A DNA stretch of 64,000 nt, taken from Nitrosospira multiformis. Its GTDB lineage: Bacteria > Pseudomonadota > Gammaproteobacteria > Burkholderiales > Nitrosomonadaceae. Below, piece by piece: positions 8,456 to 17,202 of the stretch. The stretch covers positions 248,001 through 312,000 of the forward strand of contig NZ_FOCT01000001.1 of the NCBI RefSeq assembly GCF_900110185.1. The letters run 5' to 3'. Numbering within the stretch: position 1 is the stretch's first letter; the number at the start of each line of letters is the position of its first letter. The position numbers were made by a program, and so were the translations under genes. A model generated the notes under the pieces. It worked only from the letters and a program-made list of their open reading frames with translations. It was not told where the DNA came from and did not search any database.

Positions 8456-9205
8456 TTAATCTCCAGTTTTCCGCTGTGACGTCCGCTGTGAAACCAGGTC
8501 AGAGCGGATTTTTGCAAACACCTCTTCGAACATTTCTGTAGTCAGGCGATGGGTCTGAGTATTGTAACGACTGCAATGATAGCTGTCATATAGAGTCAAC
8601 CCGTTGCGTTTCAAGTCATCAGACCCGAAGTTTCCGGCAAGCGCATGAACGGCACCATGACGGAAGGCATGGGACTTCGGCTTGAGCCCTAATGCCATCA
8701 GCACAGCCTGATGAGCAACGGCGCCAAGGGCCAGCAGCGCGCTACCGCCTGCTTCAGCAAAGGCCGAAATCTCATGTGCGAGATACCTGTTGCACTGCCT
8801 GATCTCGCTTGCCTCCGGTTTGTTCTCCGGCGGGAGACATTTGACCGCATTGGTGATGCGGCATTGCATCAGTTCCAAATTGTCATTGATGGAAGCAGAG
8901 CCTTCATGATTGGCAAAACCGAACTTGAAGAGCGTTCCATACAAGAGAATGCCGGCAAAATCGCCTGTAAAAGGCCTGCCTGTTCGGTTCGCGCCGTGGA
9001 TTCCCGGTGCCAGACCGATGATCAGAAGCCTGGGCCTGGGATCGCCAAAAGCAGGCACTGGTCGGGCATAATAATCGGGGTGGCGCGCTTTTACCTCATC
9101 CAGAAATCCGGCCAACCGGGGACAGCGGCGGCAGTCTGCTGAAAACTCAACCGGGGGAGAATTATCGGGGGTTTTTTGTAGTAAGATGCGCGCTTCTTGA
9201 TTCAA
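8456..9205 (-). CDS. Uracil-DNA glycosylase, family 5 (UDGb)
   Basis: Removes uracil and other deaminated bases from DNA. The 249 residues carry the family 5 motif 1, GLAPGIHGANRTGRPFTGD (residues 64-82), which lacks the usual catalytic Asp/Asn of other UDG families, and the C-terminal motif DSYHCSRYNTQTHRLT. Cysteines CRRC (25-28), then C112/C119-like positions in QCRITNAVKC and C138 in QCNRY, fit the 4Fe-4S cluster ligands. It is divergent from efp with starts overlapping by nine bases if the longer efp reading were used; the efp start chosen here leaves 18 bases between them. With uvrC and mpg nearby, the region is rich in DNA repair. Confidence 0.9.
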   Translation of the reverse strand: MNQEARILLQKTPDNSPPVEFSADCRRCPRLAGFLDEVKARHPDYYARPVPAFGDPRPRLLIIGLAPGIHGANRTGRPFTGDFAGILLYGTLFKFGFANHEGSASINDNLELMQCRITNAVKCLPPENKPEASEIRQCNRYLAHEISAFAEAGGSALLALGAVAHQAVLMALGLKPKSHAFRHGAVHALAGNFGSDDLKRNGLTLYDSYHCSRYNTQTHRLTTEMFEEVFAKIRSDLVSQRTSQRKTGD

Positions 9206-9223
9206 AGGAAATCACCAAAAAAT

Positions 9224-9790
9224 ATGGCTAAAGTTCTTGCTACCGAAATTCGCGTCGGCAATCTGATTGAATGGGACAAGCGAATCTGGCGCGTACTGAA
9301 ATGTTACCACGTGCATGTTGGCGGCCGCGGCGGGGCCTTCATGCAAGTGGAAATGAAAGATATCGAAGCAGGTACAAAGACCAACCAGCGTATCCGGACC
9401 GAGGACAAGGTGGAGCGTGCTTTCGTCGAGCCGCGGGAAATGACCTTTCTCTACCAGGAAGGCGACAATTATATCTTCATGGATAAGGAAAACTATGAGC
9501 AATTGAGCTTGTCGCGTGATTTCCTTGAAGGCCAGTACGAGTATTTGCTACCGAATACGGATATCCAAGTCAATTTCCACAACGATCGGGCGATCGGGGT
9601 GCAACTTCCTGCCAGCGTGGTGCTCACCATCACCGACACCGAACCCAACCTGAAAGGTGCCACCGCCACCAGTTCCTACAAGCCGGCCACGACGGAAACG
9701 GGCCTGGTAGTCATGGTCCCGCCATTCGTCCTGCAAGGGGAAAGAATCAAGGTCAATACCGATAGCGGTGAATATATCGAGCGCATGTAG
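9224..9790 (+). CDS. efp: Elongation factor P, arginine (EarP) type
   Basis: EF-P binds between the ribosomal P and E sites and rescues stalling at polyproline. The 188 residues show the KOW-like domain, two OB domains and the C-terminal signature (SYKPATTETGLVVMVPPFV, then GERIKVNTDSGEYIERM). The loop that enters the peptidyl-transferase centre reads GGRGGAF with Arg35 at its tip, where lysine occurs in EpmA-type proteins; the arginine form is rhamnosylated by EarP. EarP is not in this window. The ATG at 9224 follows AAAGGAAA by 12 bases and gives the standard N-terminus MAKVLATEI; the nine extra residues of the longer frame are not family-like. Confidence 0.97.
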   Translation: MAKVLATEIRVGNLIEWDKRIWRVLKCYHVHVGGRGGAFMQVEMKDIEAGTKTNQRIRTEDKVERAFVEPREMTFLYQEGDNYIFMDKENYEQLSLSRDFLEGQYEYLLPNTDIQVNFHNDRAIGVQLPASVVLTITDTEPNLKGATATSSYKPATTETGLVVMVPPFVLQGERIKVNTDSGEYIERM

Positions 9791-9954
9791 GCTCCGCATG
9801 TAGGCCCCTTATATATAGCGAGCGCTCCATAGCGCTTCAGCGAGGCTGGCAAGGAATGTATAGGATTCAACCCCTGAATAGCCTCATGAAGATATACAGG
9901 ATTCCCCAATATGTTCGTTCGAAGCCGGGCGCCACGACTCAAAACTTCTGCTGG

Positions 9955-11268
9955 TCAAAAACTCAACTGAGTACGAAATGAAATTACGGACGGACTGTCC
10001 TTCCGGTTGGGCGTACCCGGACCGCTGTTCCCGATTGAGGCTTCCGTCAGATAATAATTGAGCATGAAGCGCAAGCCCTGGCGAACATACCAGTTGGCGC
10101 CTAATGTAAGGACCTCGACCCGGCATTTTGTGGTACGGGTGCGACAAGGATCTTCCATCAAATTCTGATCCAGGTTTTCCGCCACATCGTACCGAACCGC
10201 CAATTCCAGTGCTCCCCATCTGCTTATTGGCTTGGGCTTGCCGAAGGCTCCGCGATCTTTTCGATAAAGCGTTTTTTCCCCAGTCACGAACCAGCTGCCT
10301 TGCACATAATAAGCCTGTATCGTCGAGTCTTTCTGGACTCCCGCGAGCAAATGAGTGTCGTCGAGCGTGGAGTTCGCGTATTCACCCTGCAAGGTCATCG
10401 GACCCATTGAACACGCAGCTTCCGCTGCAAAGGTTGTCTGCTTGCTCTCCTCGCCCGTGCTGGCACTCGCCCCGGCAATTCCAAGAGATTTGCTGATCCC
10501 CCGGCGGCCGCCATAGATATCCACGATTCTCGCACGCAATGAACGTGGACCCGGTTCATCGGCGCTGTAGGAAAACCCGAAATGAAGCGTCTTCCCGTCT
10601 TCCTTGAAGGGAAACCAGTAAAGACGAGTACCATACGTCATACCCTTGTAGGAAGTACCCGCATTCGCCAGCGTCATTACATCGGCTGAATAACCCAACT
10701 GATCAGCGACAATGCCTTTGTATCCCACTCCCACCAGAAACTGCCTTCCGGAGTAAATGCCTGTCGATGAAGTCGAGGGACGCTCCATCATGGTGATCTC
10801 GTTGGAACTGGTAAGTTCTTCCATGCCGCGATAAGGCTTGAACTGACCCAGGATGATTTGCCCCGGGCCCAAGCGGGTGGAAAGCCAGGTTTCCCGAAGA
10901 CTGCTGGGGAAGCTGCCCGCCGCAAAATCATTTTCGAATTTGAAATTCAGGTCATAAATCTTGCCGGTCAATGTCGTATAAGTGCGGCGCCAGTTAAAAC
11001 CGCTGCGGTCATCCAGGTTCGGTACCTGGCTTCCAAAGGGAGGTGTGTCATGCGCCATATCTGCATTGAACGAATGCACGTCGAGGTGGGCGCGGGCATT
11101 GAAGCCGAGTTCAAAATTGCCATCCTCCGTCCTGATTTTGGGACCTCCCTTGGTTTCAATGACAAAGGCGTGAACCGGGGTAACGAAGCAGTGGGGGAGC
11201 ATGGTGACGAAAATGGTCAAGGCACTGAATTTCCAAACAAATGTGTTGGCCTTTTTCGTAGTTGGCAT
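9955..11268 (-). CDS. Outer membrane porin, phosphate-selective OprO/OprP type
   Basis: The 437-residue protein has a signal peptide (hydrophobic core SALTIFVTMLPHCFV, cleavage after PVHA near residue 35) and then an all-beta barrel ending in the aromatic C-terminus SFRTQLSF, the BAM recognition signal. The N-terminal FELGFNARAHLDVHSF followed by RSGFNWRRTYTTLTGKIYDL and FKFENDFA fits the Porin O/P family. Substrate cannot be read from sequence; the name does not prove phosphate specificity. It stands alone between efp and a small secreted protein, so operon context does not help. Confidence 0.82.
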   Translation of the reverse strand: MPTTKKANTFVWKFSALTIFVTMLPHCFVTPVHAFVIETKGGPKIRTEDGNFELGFNARAHLDVHSFNADMAHDTPPFGSQVPNLDDRSGFNWRRTYTTLTGKIYDLNFKFENDFAAGSFPSSLRETWLSTRLGPGQIILGQFKPYRGMEELTSSNEITMMERPSTSSTGIYSGRQFLVGVGYKGIVADQLGYSADVMTLANAGTSYKGMTYGTRLYWFPFKEDGKTLHFGFSYSADEPGPRSLRARIVDIYGGRRGISKSLGIAGASASTGEESKQTTFAAEAACSMGPMTLQGEYANSTLDDTHLLAGVQKDSTIQAYYVQGSWFVTGEKTLYRKDRGAFGKPKPISRWGALELAVRYDVAENLDQNLMEDPCRTRTTKCRVEVLTLGANWYVRQGLRFMLNYYLTEASIGNSGPGTPNRKDSPSVISFRTQLSF

Positions 11269-11591
11269 ATTTGATCGATCCGAATCGGGTACGTATTATC
11301 TTATCGGCGTTCGAGGTAGATGTTAGCATCGGGAATCAGACGAAACTCCAAAATCTTTAAGGTACTTAAGGGAAATTTCCCTATCTCAATCGCTGAACCC
11401 GCTTTCCTAGAAGCAGTCGGTGCAATTTTCAGCTCCGCCGGTTTCCGCCACGTTTTCCCCTCCAGTTACGATTCGCGCCCGGATTGTCCCTCAAAGGAGC
11501 AGCTTCGTGTGTTACCGCACTGACCTGCGAGTGCGCGCTACGTAATCTTTCAGACACAGCAATATCGCTGGATCGACAAGAAGGAATAACT
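11269..11591. other. Divergent promoter region
   Basis: About 320 bases separate the divergent porin and small secreted protein. The 67-codon frame at 11320-11523 has no supporting features. No recognisable operator was found. Confidence 0.4.
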
Positions 11592-11966
11592 ATGAAATCA
11601 TCTTCGACATCAATTAACCGGGGACTGGCGTCGATATTGGCGCTAACGGGCGCAGCGGTTTTCAGCATTGCAGGTGTGGCGTATGCTCAAACCGGGTCGG
11701 GCGCTGGCCAGGGAAGTTCTGGAGGTCAAAGTGGTTATAGCGGACAAGGTTCGCAAAAAGGACCTACCGGAGGGCCGGCTCCATACGACATCCTTGAAGA
11801 ACCTGTGGATACAGGTTATGTAGACCAGGAGAAGCGCATGGAACGCGCTCAGGATCCCCGCTCGCCGAGCCCGGAATCCCACGTGCCGAAATTTCCCACC
11901 GATAAGGAGGGAAGACCCCTAAAGGATCCGAAGTATGAACAAGGTGGGCCGATCGGGCCGAACTGA
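11592..11966 (+). CDS. Small exported glycine-rich protein
   Basis: The 124-residue protein has a clear signal peptide (LASILALTGAAVFSIAGVAYA, cut after AYA). A Gly/Ser/Gln-rich stretch (residues ~33-60) and a charged, proline-rich C-terminus follow. I do not recognise the family. The ATG at 11592 has AAGGAA eight bases upstream, whereas the longer frame from 11484 would bury the signal peptide. It is probably periplasmic or surface-exposed and disordered. A strong hairpin follows the stop. Confidence 0.7.
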   Translation: MKSSSTSINRGLASILALTGAAVFSIAGVAYAQTGSGAGQGSSGGQSGYSGQGSQKGPTGGPAPYDILEEPVDTGYVDQEKRMERAQDPRSPSPESHVPKFPTDKEGRPLKDPKYEQGGPIGPN

Positions 11967-11975
11967 TCGAGGAAT

Positions 11976-12009
11976 GTTGCCGCGGTTATTGAATGTTTAC
12001 CGCGGCAAC
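11976..12009. terminator. Hairpin between convergent genes
   Basis: GTTGCCGCGGT (11976-11986) pairs perfectly with ACCGCGGCAAC (11999-12009), an 11-bp GC-rich stem. The T tract after it is interrupted (TCCTCCTTT). It lies between the small exported protein (+) and the DMT transporter (-). Confidence 0.65.
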
Positions 12010-12095
12010 TCCTCCTTTCAGCCCCATCCTTTGCCCATCCATTTATGAGTCTGCCTGCCCTTTCAGAATCCCTTTCAATATCCGTTTCAAAGTCT

Positions 12096-13022
12096 TTATG
12101 GCGTTTCCATTTCGCCAGGAGAAGCAAGAGGTTCACGTAATGCTGTGGCCGCAATTCCCGCCAGCGCGATCAGTCCCATCCCAAGCAGTGACACGCCGGT
12201 AATCCGGTCGCCGAATAGCAATACTCCATACAGGTAGGACCAGACAATGCCGAGGTATTGAAGGCTGCCATTGACGAGCAGTTTTCCGATCGCATAGGCG
12301 CGGGTAAGCAGTAACTGGGCCAATGTCGCAAGCAAGCCCACGGCCAGCAGCAACCCTAAGCCATGAAGCGTGTGAGCATGCCATCCATCCCCAAGGAATG
12401 TTACCAAGGCTCCCCCTCCCATGCTGGCAATGGAGAAAAAAAATACGACGCGCGTATCCGGCTCACCTGCTCTGCCGAGTGCAGCCACCTGCAGGTATGC
12501 CATTGCCGTGAGCAGGCCGGAGAACAGGCCTACGAAACCGCCCCATGTCTGATCATTCTCGATCTCAGGTCGAAGAATACAGATGGCACCAACGAACCCG
12601 GCAAAAACTGGACCGATCAGCCGCGCGTCGGCCCGTCCCCGCTTCAGAAAGACTGCGCCGCCGATGAGCAGGACAGCCATCCAGATAGGAGCCGTGTAAT
12701 TGAGTGTTACGGCGGTAGAAAGTGGCAGTGCTTCTATCGCGTAAAACCAGAGCCCAAGTGCGCACACACCCGTCAAACTTCTCCAGAAGTGCAATGCCGG
12801 AACGGAGGTGCGAAGCGTGACCCCACGCCTTCGCGCCAGCAGAGACACGATCACCGCTCCAATAATGCCACGGTAGAACACCATTTCCCCAGTGCCATAC
12901 TCTGCGGAAGCAAACTTGACACACATGCTCATGGTGGCGAAAAGCAAGGTTGCGGCAATCATGAGCACGGATGCCGGTATTTTCCCCTCCCCCTTCCTTC
13001 TTGAAGTTTCGTCAATCAGCAT
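12096..13022 (-). CDS. DMT-family (EamA) membrane transporter
   Basis: The 308-residue protein has about ten hydrophobic helices in two homologous halves, each an EamA domain. The first contains MCVKFASAEYGTGEMVFYRG and LSTAVTLNYTAPIWMAVLL, the second LLTRAYAIGKLLVNGSLQYLG. These are drug/metabolite exporter features, close to the S-adenosylmethionine/amino-acid exporter group. The substrate is unknown. It is a single gene in the inner membrane; the first ATG is used, though a start at 12962 would also keep all helices. Confidence 0.85.
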   Translation of the reverse strand: MLIDETSRRKGEGKIPASVLMIAATLLFATMSMCVKFASAEYGTGEMVFYRGIIGAVIVSLLARRRGVTLRTSVPALHFWRSLTGVCALGLWFYAIEALPLSTAVTLNYTAPIWMAVLLIGGAVFLKRGRADARLIGPVFAGFVGAICILRPEIENDQTWGGFVGLFSGLLTAMAYLQVAALGRAGEPDTRVVFFFSIASMGGGALVTFLGDGWHAHTLHGLGLLLAVGLLATLAQLLLTRAYAIGKLLVNGSLQYLGIVWSYLYGVLLFGDRITGVSLLGMGLIALAGIAATALREPLASPGEMETP

Positions 13023-13174
13023 TCAGTATAAGTTTAACCTGCAAGGGTCCCTGCCAAAAAATTTGGCAGGATAACATCCTATCTGCCTATTGAAGAATCA
13101 CAGGACGGTATAAGTAAGCTACTGCAAGGCGCAGGCAGTTGGTTTTTTGAGTCGCTCTGTATAAAATCTACGCC

Positions 13175-13741
13175 ATGAGCATGATTCAGCCACCTATCGA
13201 TTTTTCAGCCTCTTCCGTTGACGTTGCGCGCTCCCTCATAGGCGCCACCCTGCTTATAAATGGAGTTGGCGGGCGTATCGTAGAGACGGAAGCCTATGAC
13301 CACGATGATCCCGCCTCACACAGCTTTTCGGGTCCTACCAGACGTAACCAAGTGATGTTTGGACCTCCCTGCCATGCCTACATCTACCGCTCGTACGGCA
13401 TTCACTGGTGTCTGAATTTTGTCTGTCGTCCCGCGGGACATGGAGCGGGCGTATTGATTCGCGCGATTGAACCGCTTGCGGGATTGGATGTTATGCGCAA
13501 GCGGCGAGGGCTGAGCGATGAGAGGGTTCTCTGTTCCGGCCCCGGTCGAGTATGTCAGGCGCTGGGCATCACACAGGAGCATAGCGGAATGCCGATCGAT
13601 GCCCCTCCGTTTCAGCTTACCCCTCCCTCTGATCCTGTTCCAGTTGTAACAGGCCCTCGTATAGGGATTTCCAAAGCAAAAGATGTCCCCTGGCGCTTCG
13701 GTCTTGCCAACTCCCCTTTCCTGAGTCGTCCGTTCCGCTAG
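13175..13741 (+). CDS. 3-methyladenine DNA glycosylase (AAG/MPG family)
   Basis: Excises alkylated purines in base excision repair. The 188 residues contain the family landmarks: [10 protein letters not shown], the catalytic region [18 protein letters not shown] (Glu of VETEAY activates water), the wedge-tyrosine segment [30 protein letters not shown] and the [12 protein letters not shown] loop. Length fits bacterial AAG proteins. The ATG lies in a promoter-proximal position without a strong ribosome site. It is a single gene; the next gene on this strand is 350 bases away. Confidence 0.93.
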   Translation: MSMIQPPIDFSASSVDVARSLIGATLLINGVGGRIVETEAYDHDDPASHSFSGPTRRNQVMFGPPCHAYIYRSYGIHWCLNFVCRPAGHGAGVLIRAIEPLAGLDVMRKRRGLSDERVLCSGPGRVCQALGITQEHSGMPIDAPPFQLTPPSDPVPVVTGPRIGISKAKDVPWRFGLANSPFLSRPFR

Positions 13742-14091
13742 CTGTTGCACATACACATATATTCCATATTCCCAGTCCTGTCGTAGGGTAACGGCGACTG
13801 GAGTTCCTACACTCCACTTGAACCGTGATGGGCTTCGCAGTCCTGTTTGATCTTGGCGCGCAAGAGTCGTGCATGTGGTATCGAAAATGTGCCAGGTGGG
13901 TTGAGGCGCAGTAAGCCAGACAAATCTCGGCCAGTTCTTGCAGGTCATGTTCATACAAAGGCTCTTCTTGGCTCCATCACCTATATTTAATTTGTAACTT
14001 TCTCTGTGAGGAGTTGCAAGAAAGAAAGATGCTTCGCGTAGCGAATACCCAAATGAAAACTTAAATACCAATTAACCCAACGGAGGCTTAC
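13742..14091. other. Intergenic region upstream of a PEP-CTERM gene
   Basis: Minus-strand frames here (13316-14071 and 13617-13958) overlap the glycosylase gene in antisense, disagree with each other and show no recognisable domain, so they are not called. The right end must hold the promoter of the PEP-CTERM gene, whose ATG is preceded by ACGGAGGC. Confidence 0.45.
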
Positions 14092-14871
14092 ATGAATTTG
14101 CTTAAGACAAGCTTTGTCGCGATAGCGTATTCGATAACGGCTGGACTCGCTAACTCAGCTAATGCCTCGGAAGGAACCGCTCAACTCGAATGGAGTCAGC
14201 TTCAGCTATCGGTCACGGGTATGAACGGGGCTACACCCACACTCACCTTTACAGATCAAATCACGAACTTAACGTCATCCGTCTCCATACCTGGAAAGGC
14301 AATCAGAAATGACACAGCATCATTGCCCGACTGGACATCGAGTGAGGATACCAATGTACAGGTTGGGAGCACATTTTCCAATGCGCTCGCTTCCCCGTCA
14401 TCCTTGTCAGGGAGCGTAGAAACCAATCCTGAACCTGTGGAACCGGACCACACACATCACCCCGTGGAAGCACTCGCTTCGGGAAGCCGAAGCGCGAACT
14501 TCTCGCTGGATGGACCTGGAGTTCTGACCATATCGGTTCCCTATAGCATCAGTATTGCCGGTGGAAGGCCTTTTAATTTCTTTGACGCTATTTCCGCCAC
14601 TGTAACCGGAAATTCATCCTTCAATAATTCCGTAAACAACCCTGTCTTTTTTTCACTGAGCTCCTTCGAAGAAGGAGGCTCTCCGGGGTCACAGTCGGGA
14701 AATCTGGTATTCGATATTGCTGCTACAGAAGCAGGCATGGGAACGTTCGAGCTCCGTTTCGACCTCTCGTCCCAGGCTCCGGCGGTCCCAATCCCCGAGC
14801 CTGAATCCTATGCCATGCTGCTGGCCGGGCTGGGCATCGTCGCAACCCTGGCAAGGCGACGGACGATTTAA
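14092..14871 (+). CDS. PEP-CTERM surface protein, paralogue A
   Basis: The 259-residue protein has an N-terminal signal peptide ending near SANA and a C-terminal PEP-CTERM sorting tag: PIPEPESYAMLLAGLGIVA, a hydrophobic helix, then RRRTI. Such proteins are recognised and cleaved by an exosortase (EpsH/XrtA) and sent to the surface or the extracellular matrix; no exosortase is in the window. The body is Ser/Thr/Asn-rich and predicted to be beta-structured. It is clearly homologous to the protein at 19837 (both share WSQLQ-SVTG, then SGSRSxNFSxDGPGVLT near the middle). Function is unknown. Confidence 0.9.
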   Translation: MNLLKTSFVAIAYSITAGLANSANASEGTAQLEWSQLQLSVTGMNGATPTLTFTDQITNLTSSVSIPGKAIRNDTASLPDWTSSEDTNVQVGSTFSNALASPSSLSGSVETNPEPVEPDHTHHPVEALASGSRSANFSLDGPGVLTISVPYSISIAGGRPFNFFDAISATVTGNSSFNNSVNNPVFFSLSSFEEGGSPGSQSGNLVFDIAATEAGMGTFELRFDLSSQAPAVPIPEPESYAMLLAGLGIVATLARRRTI

Positions 14872-14893
14872 AGCGGAATCTTTGAATGCACAA

Positions 14894-15565
14894 TCAGACC
14901 TGTGGGAGAGGGGTGTCATACTTTTCAGCTTCAACGCATTCGGGAACGCCATAGAACTCCATGCATTTCACCGCGAATTTGTAAAGCTCGACAGGGGTCT
15001 TAACCTCGAATTTATCGCGGATGTTAAGCCTGTGCGCTTCCACCGTTCGCACCTTTAGCTTAAGTTTCTTCGCGATCTCTTTAGTCTTCAGATCCTGCGC
15101 AATATATTTCAGAACACACATTTCCCGAGGTGTAGGCGGTGTCTGAGGTATTGACTCAATTTTAACAGGAGGCCAGTAGGATCCACCTGCCGCGACCTCA
15201 TCAATTGCATGCAAAATCCTTTCGGCAGGTTCGTCCTTTGAGATATAGCCTTGCGCACCTGCCCGCTTTGCGCGTTCGACGTATTGGGTTTCTGTGTGCA
15301 TGCTGATCATCAGCATAGCCGGCTTGCGGGGCACCGCGCTCAATTCCGCTGCCAACTCCAATCCATCAATTCCCGTACCCAATTCGATATCCGCCAATAT
15401 CACGTCGATATCCCTGAGTTTTGCATATTGGAGAGCCGCGCTTCCAGTCGATGCTTCCTTAACGATTTCAAAATCCCGGTCGGTTTTGAGCAAATTCCGC
15501 AATCCATCGCGAAACAGGGAATGATCGTCGACCAGCATTATTTTTACAGTCCTTGGAGTATTCAT
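14894..15565 (-). CDS. NarL/LuxR-type response regulator
   Basis: The 223-residue protein starts MNTPRTVKIMLVDDHSLFRDG, a receiver domain with Asp60 in VILADIELG as likely phosphoacceptor and K in GYISKDE. A LuxR helix-turn-helix follows (TPREMCVLKYIAQDLKTKEI, then KVRTVEAHRLNIRDKF). It lies 41 bases after the histidine kinase gene on the same strand and should be its partner. The divergent gene cstA is the most obvious target, by analogy with peptide- and pyruvate-responsive two-component control of CstA/BtsT-type carriers, but this is inference. Confidence 0.9.
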   Translation of the reverse strand: MNTPRTVKIMLVDDHSLFRDGLRNLLKTDRDFEIVKEASTGSAALQYAKLRDIDVILADIELGTGIDGLELAAELSAVPRKPAMLMISMHTETQYVERAKRAGAQGYISKDEPAERILHAIDEVAAGGSYWPPVKIESIPQTPPTPREMCVLKYIAQDLKTKEIAKKLKLKVRTVEAHRLNIRDKFEVKTPVELYKFAVKCMEFYGVPECVEAEKYDTPLPQV

Positions 15566-15606
15566 AATGTTCCCTTTACTTTATTTAAACGTTTCCTTTA
15601 CTTAAT

Positions 15607-16923
15607 TTAGAGCCGCGGAACGACGGCGCGTATTATTACGCCCTCTTTCGTTGAAGTTATGCTCAACATTCCTCCAATCTCTTCCACTCTCTCTTCCATA
15701 TTGATCAAACCTATGCCACGGGTAAAGTTCTTGTCCTTGGGAAGGCCCCGTCCGTTGTCGGCCACGGTAAGCTCAATCCTCCTCCATCCGACTCGCAATC
15801 GTATCGCTATTTCGGTTGCCTCCCCATGTTTTATGGAATTTTGCAATGCCTCCTGTGCTACACGATACAACACAAAACTGCTGTCAAGCCCAAGCGGACG
15901 AGCCTTCTCCCTAGGGAGCGTTAACTCGATCTCGCCCTCAAAGCATGAGGCCCATTTCTCCCGAAGCAGTTGCAGCGTGTGAGCAAGTCCAAACTGCATT
16001 AAAGTCTCGGGATGAAGTCCGTGAGAGATTTCCCGCACCTCAGCGATGGCCACCCCAATCTCACATGCCGTGCTTCGCAAAACCTCCTCCGCCAAATCTG
16101 TTTGCTCACTTGCCTCCATCAGTTCCAGTGATTTTGCTTCACTTGTCAACTTGGCAGCACCCAATCGCTGGCAGACCCCATCGTGCAGCTCGCGCGCAAT
16201 GCGCTTGCGTTCCTTCCAGGTTGCGTCACGCCGCTCCCACGTGTTGAAACCCCAGCCGAGAAATACGATGGCGGTGACGCTTAAAAGAGCAGTGGTTGCG
16301 ATCCAGACGGTCGTATTGAAGACACTGCGTGAAACCTGCGCATCGATACGGGTTAAAGCATCCTCGACATCATCCAGGTACACGCCGGTGCCAAGTATCC
16401 AGCCCAGGTTCGGAAGTTCCACGACGTAGGCACGCTTGGGCGTAAGAGCGTTACCAAGAGACGGTTTCTCCCATAGGTAATCCTCAAAGCCTCCGCCGGC
16501 ACGCCCCCTCCTGACAAGGTCCTGGATAACCAGCTTGCCCTTCGCATCCTTATAATCCCACCAATCCTGTTGGACTCTTTCCGTCAGTCTGGGATGCATG
16601 AGCGACTTGCCATTTATGTCAAATAGAAAAAAATACCCGTCCTGGCCATAATCGAGTTTCGCCAATGTGGCTTTCGCTTTCTCCTTTGCAGCCTCCTCCG
16701 CCCAACCGGGTTTGTTGACGTCCTCAACTGAACGTTTCGCCAACGCCACGTAGTTTTTCAATTCTTCATCCTTGCTGGCGAGGTAAGATGTCTTGATAAC
16801 TTGACGGAGTTGCTCGGCCAACAAGACTGAATGACGATGCACCATCACCGCGATGACGATCGATGCGACGAGCAGCGGTATGACCGCGAAAAGAATCACT
16901 TTCACTTTCTGTCTTAGTTTCAT
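15607..16923 (-). CDS. Cache-domain sensor histidine kinase (HisKA_3 type)
   Basis: The 438 residues comprise a first membrane helix (~8-28), a periplasmic single Cache domain (~35-190; YGQDGYFFLFDINGKSLMHP and WILGTGVYLDDVE are typical of sCache_2), a second helix (~200-220), the dimerisation/phosphoacceptor motif ERKRIARELHDGVCQRLG, and a HATPase domain with N and G boxes (LQNSIKHGEA; VADNGRGLPKD). sCache_2 sensors bind small carboxylates or related molecules. It is divergent from cstA with ~280 bases between them. The kinase should sense an extracellular carbon compound and act through the regulator downstream. Confidence 0.92.
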   Translation of the reverse strand: MKLRQKVKVILFAVIPLLVASIVIAVMVHRHSVLLAEQLRQVIKTSYLASKDEELKNYVALAKRSVEDVNKPGWAEEAAKEKAKATLAKLDYGQDGYFFLFDINGKSLMHPRLTERVQQDWWDYKDAKGKLVIQDLVRRGRAGGGFEDYLWEKPSLGNALTPKRAYVVELPNLGWILGTGVYLDDVEDALTRIDAQVSRSVFNTTVWIATTALLSVTAIVFLGWGFNTWERRDATWKERKRIARELHDGVCQRLGAAKLTSEAKSLELMEASEQTDLAEEVLRSTACEIGVAIAEVREISHGLHPETLMQFGLAHTLQLLREKWASCFEGEIELTLPREKARPLGLDSSFVLYRVAQEALQNSIKHGEATEIAIRLRVGWRRIELTVADNGRGLPKDKNFTRGIGLINMEERVEEIGGMLSITSTKEGVIIRAVVPRL

Positions 16924-17202
16924 AGAAGTATCTTAGCTATAATCTTCCCGCTATTCTCTGGTAGTTTTACTAGAGTTCTCCTGAATTTATCCGCCATCCT
17001 TGGCCTACTGTAACTTCTATTTAGTTTGCGTAATTTTTCATGGTAATTTCCCGCTAGCGTATACAGCGCACACTCTTCATCATTATCCAGAATATCTCCA
17101 ACCCGCACGTAAACGTCCCTTGGACCAATTCCAGCTTGCGGGCACGTACACGCAATATCAGCTTCAACTTCTTCAATCCAGGAATTCGAATCGGGAGAAA
17201 AA

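Noticed and set aside
13316..14071. 251-codon minus-strand frame
   Set aside because: Half of it is antisense to the 3-methyladenine glycosylase gene and the rest has no recognisable motif.
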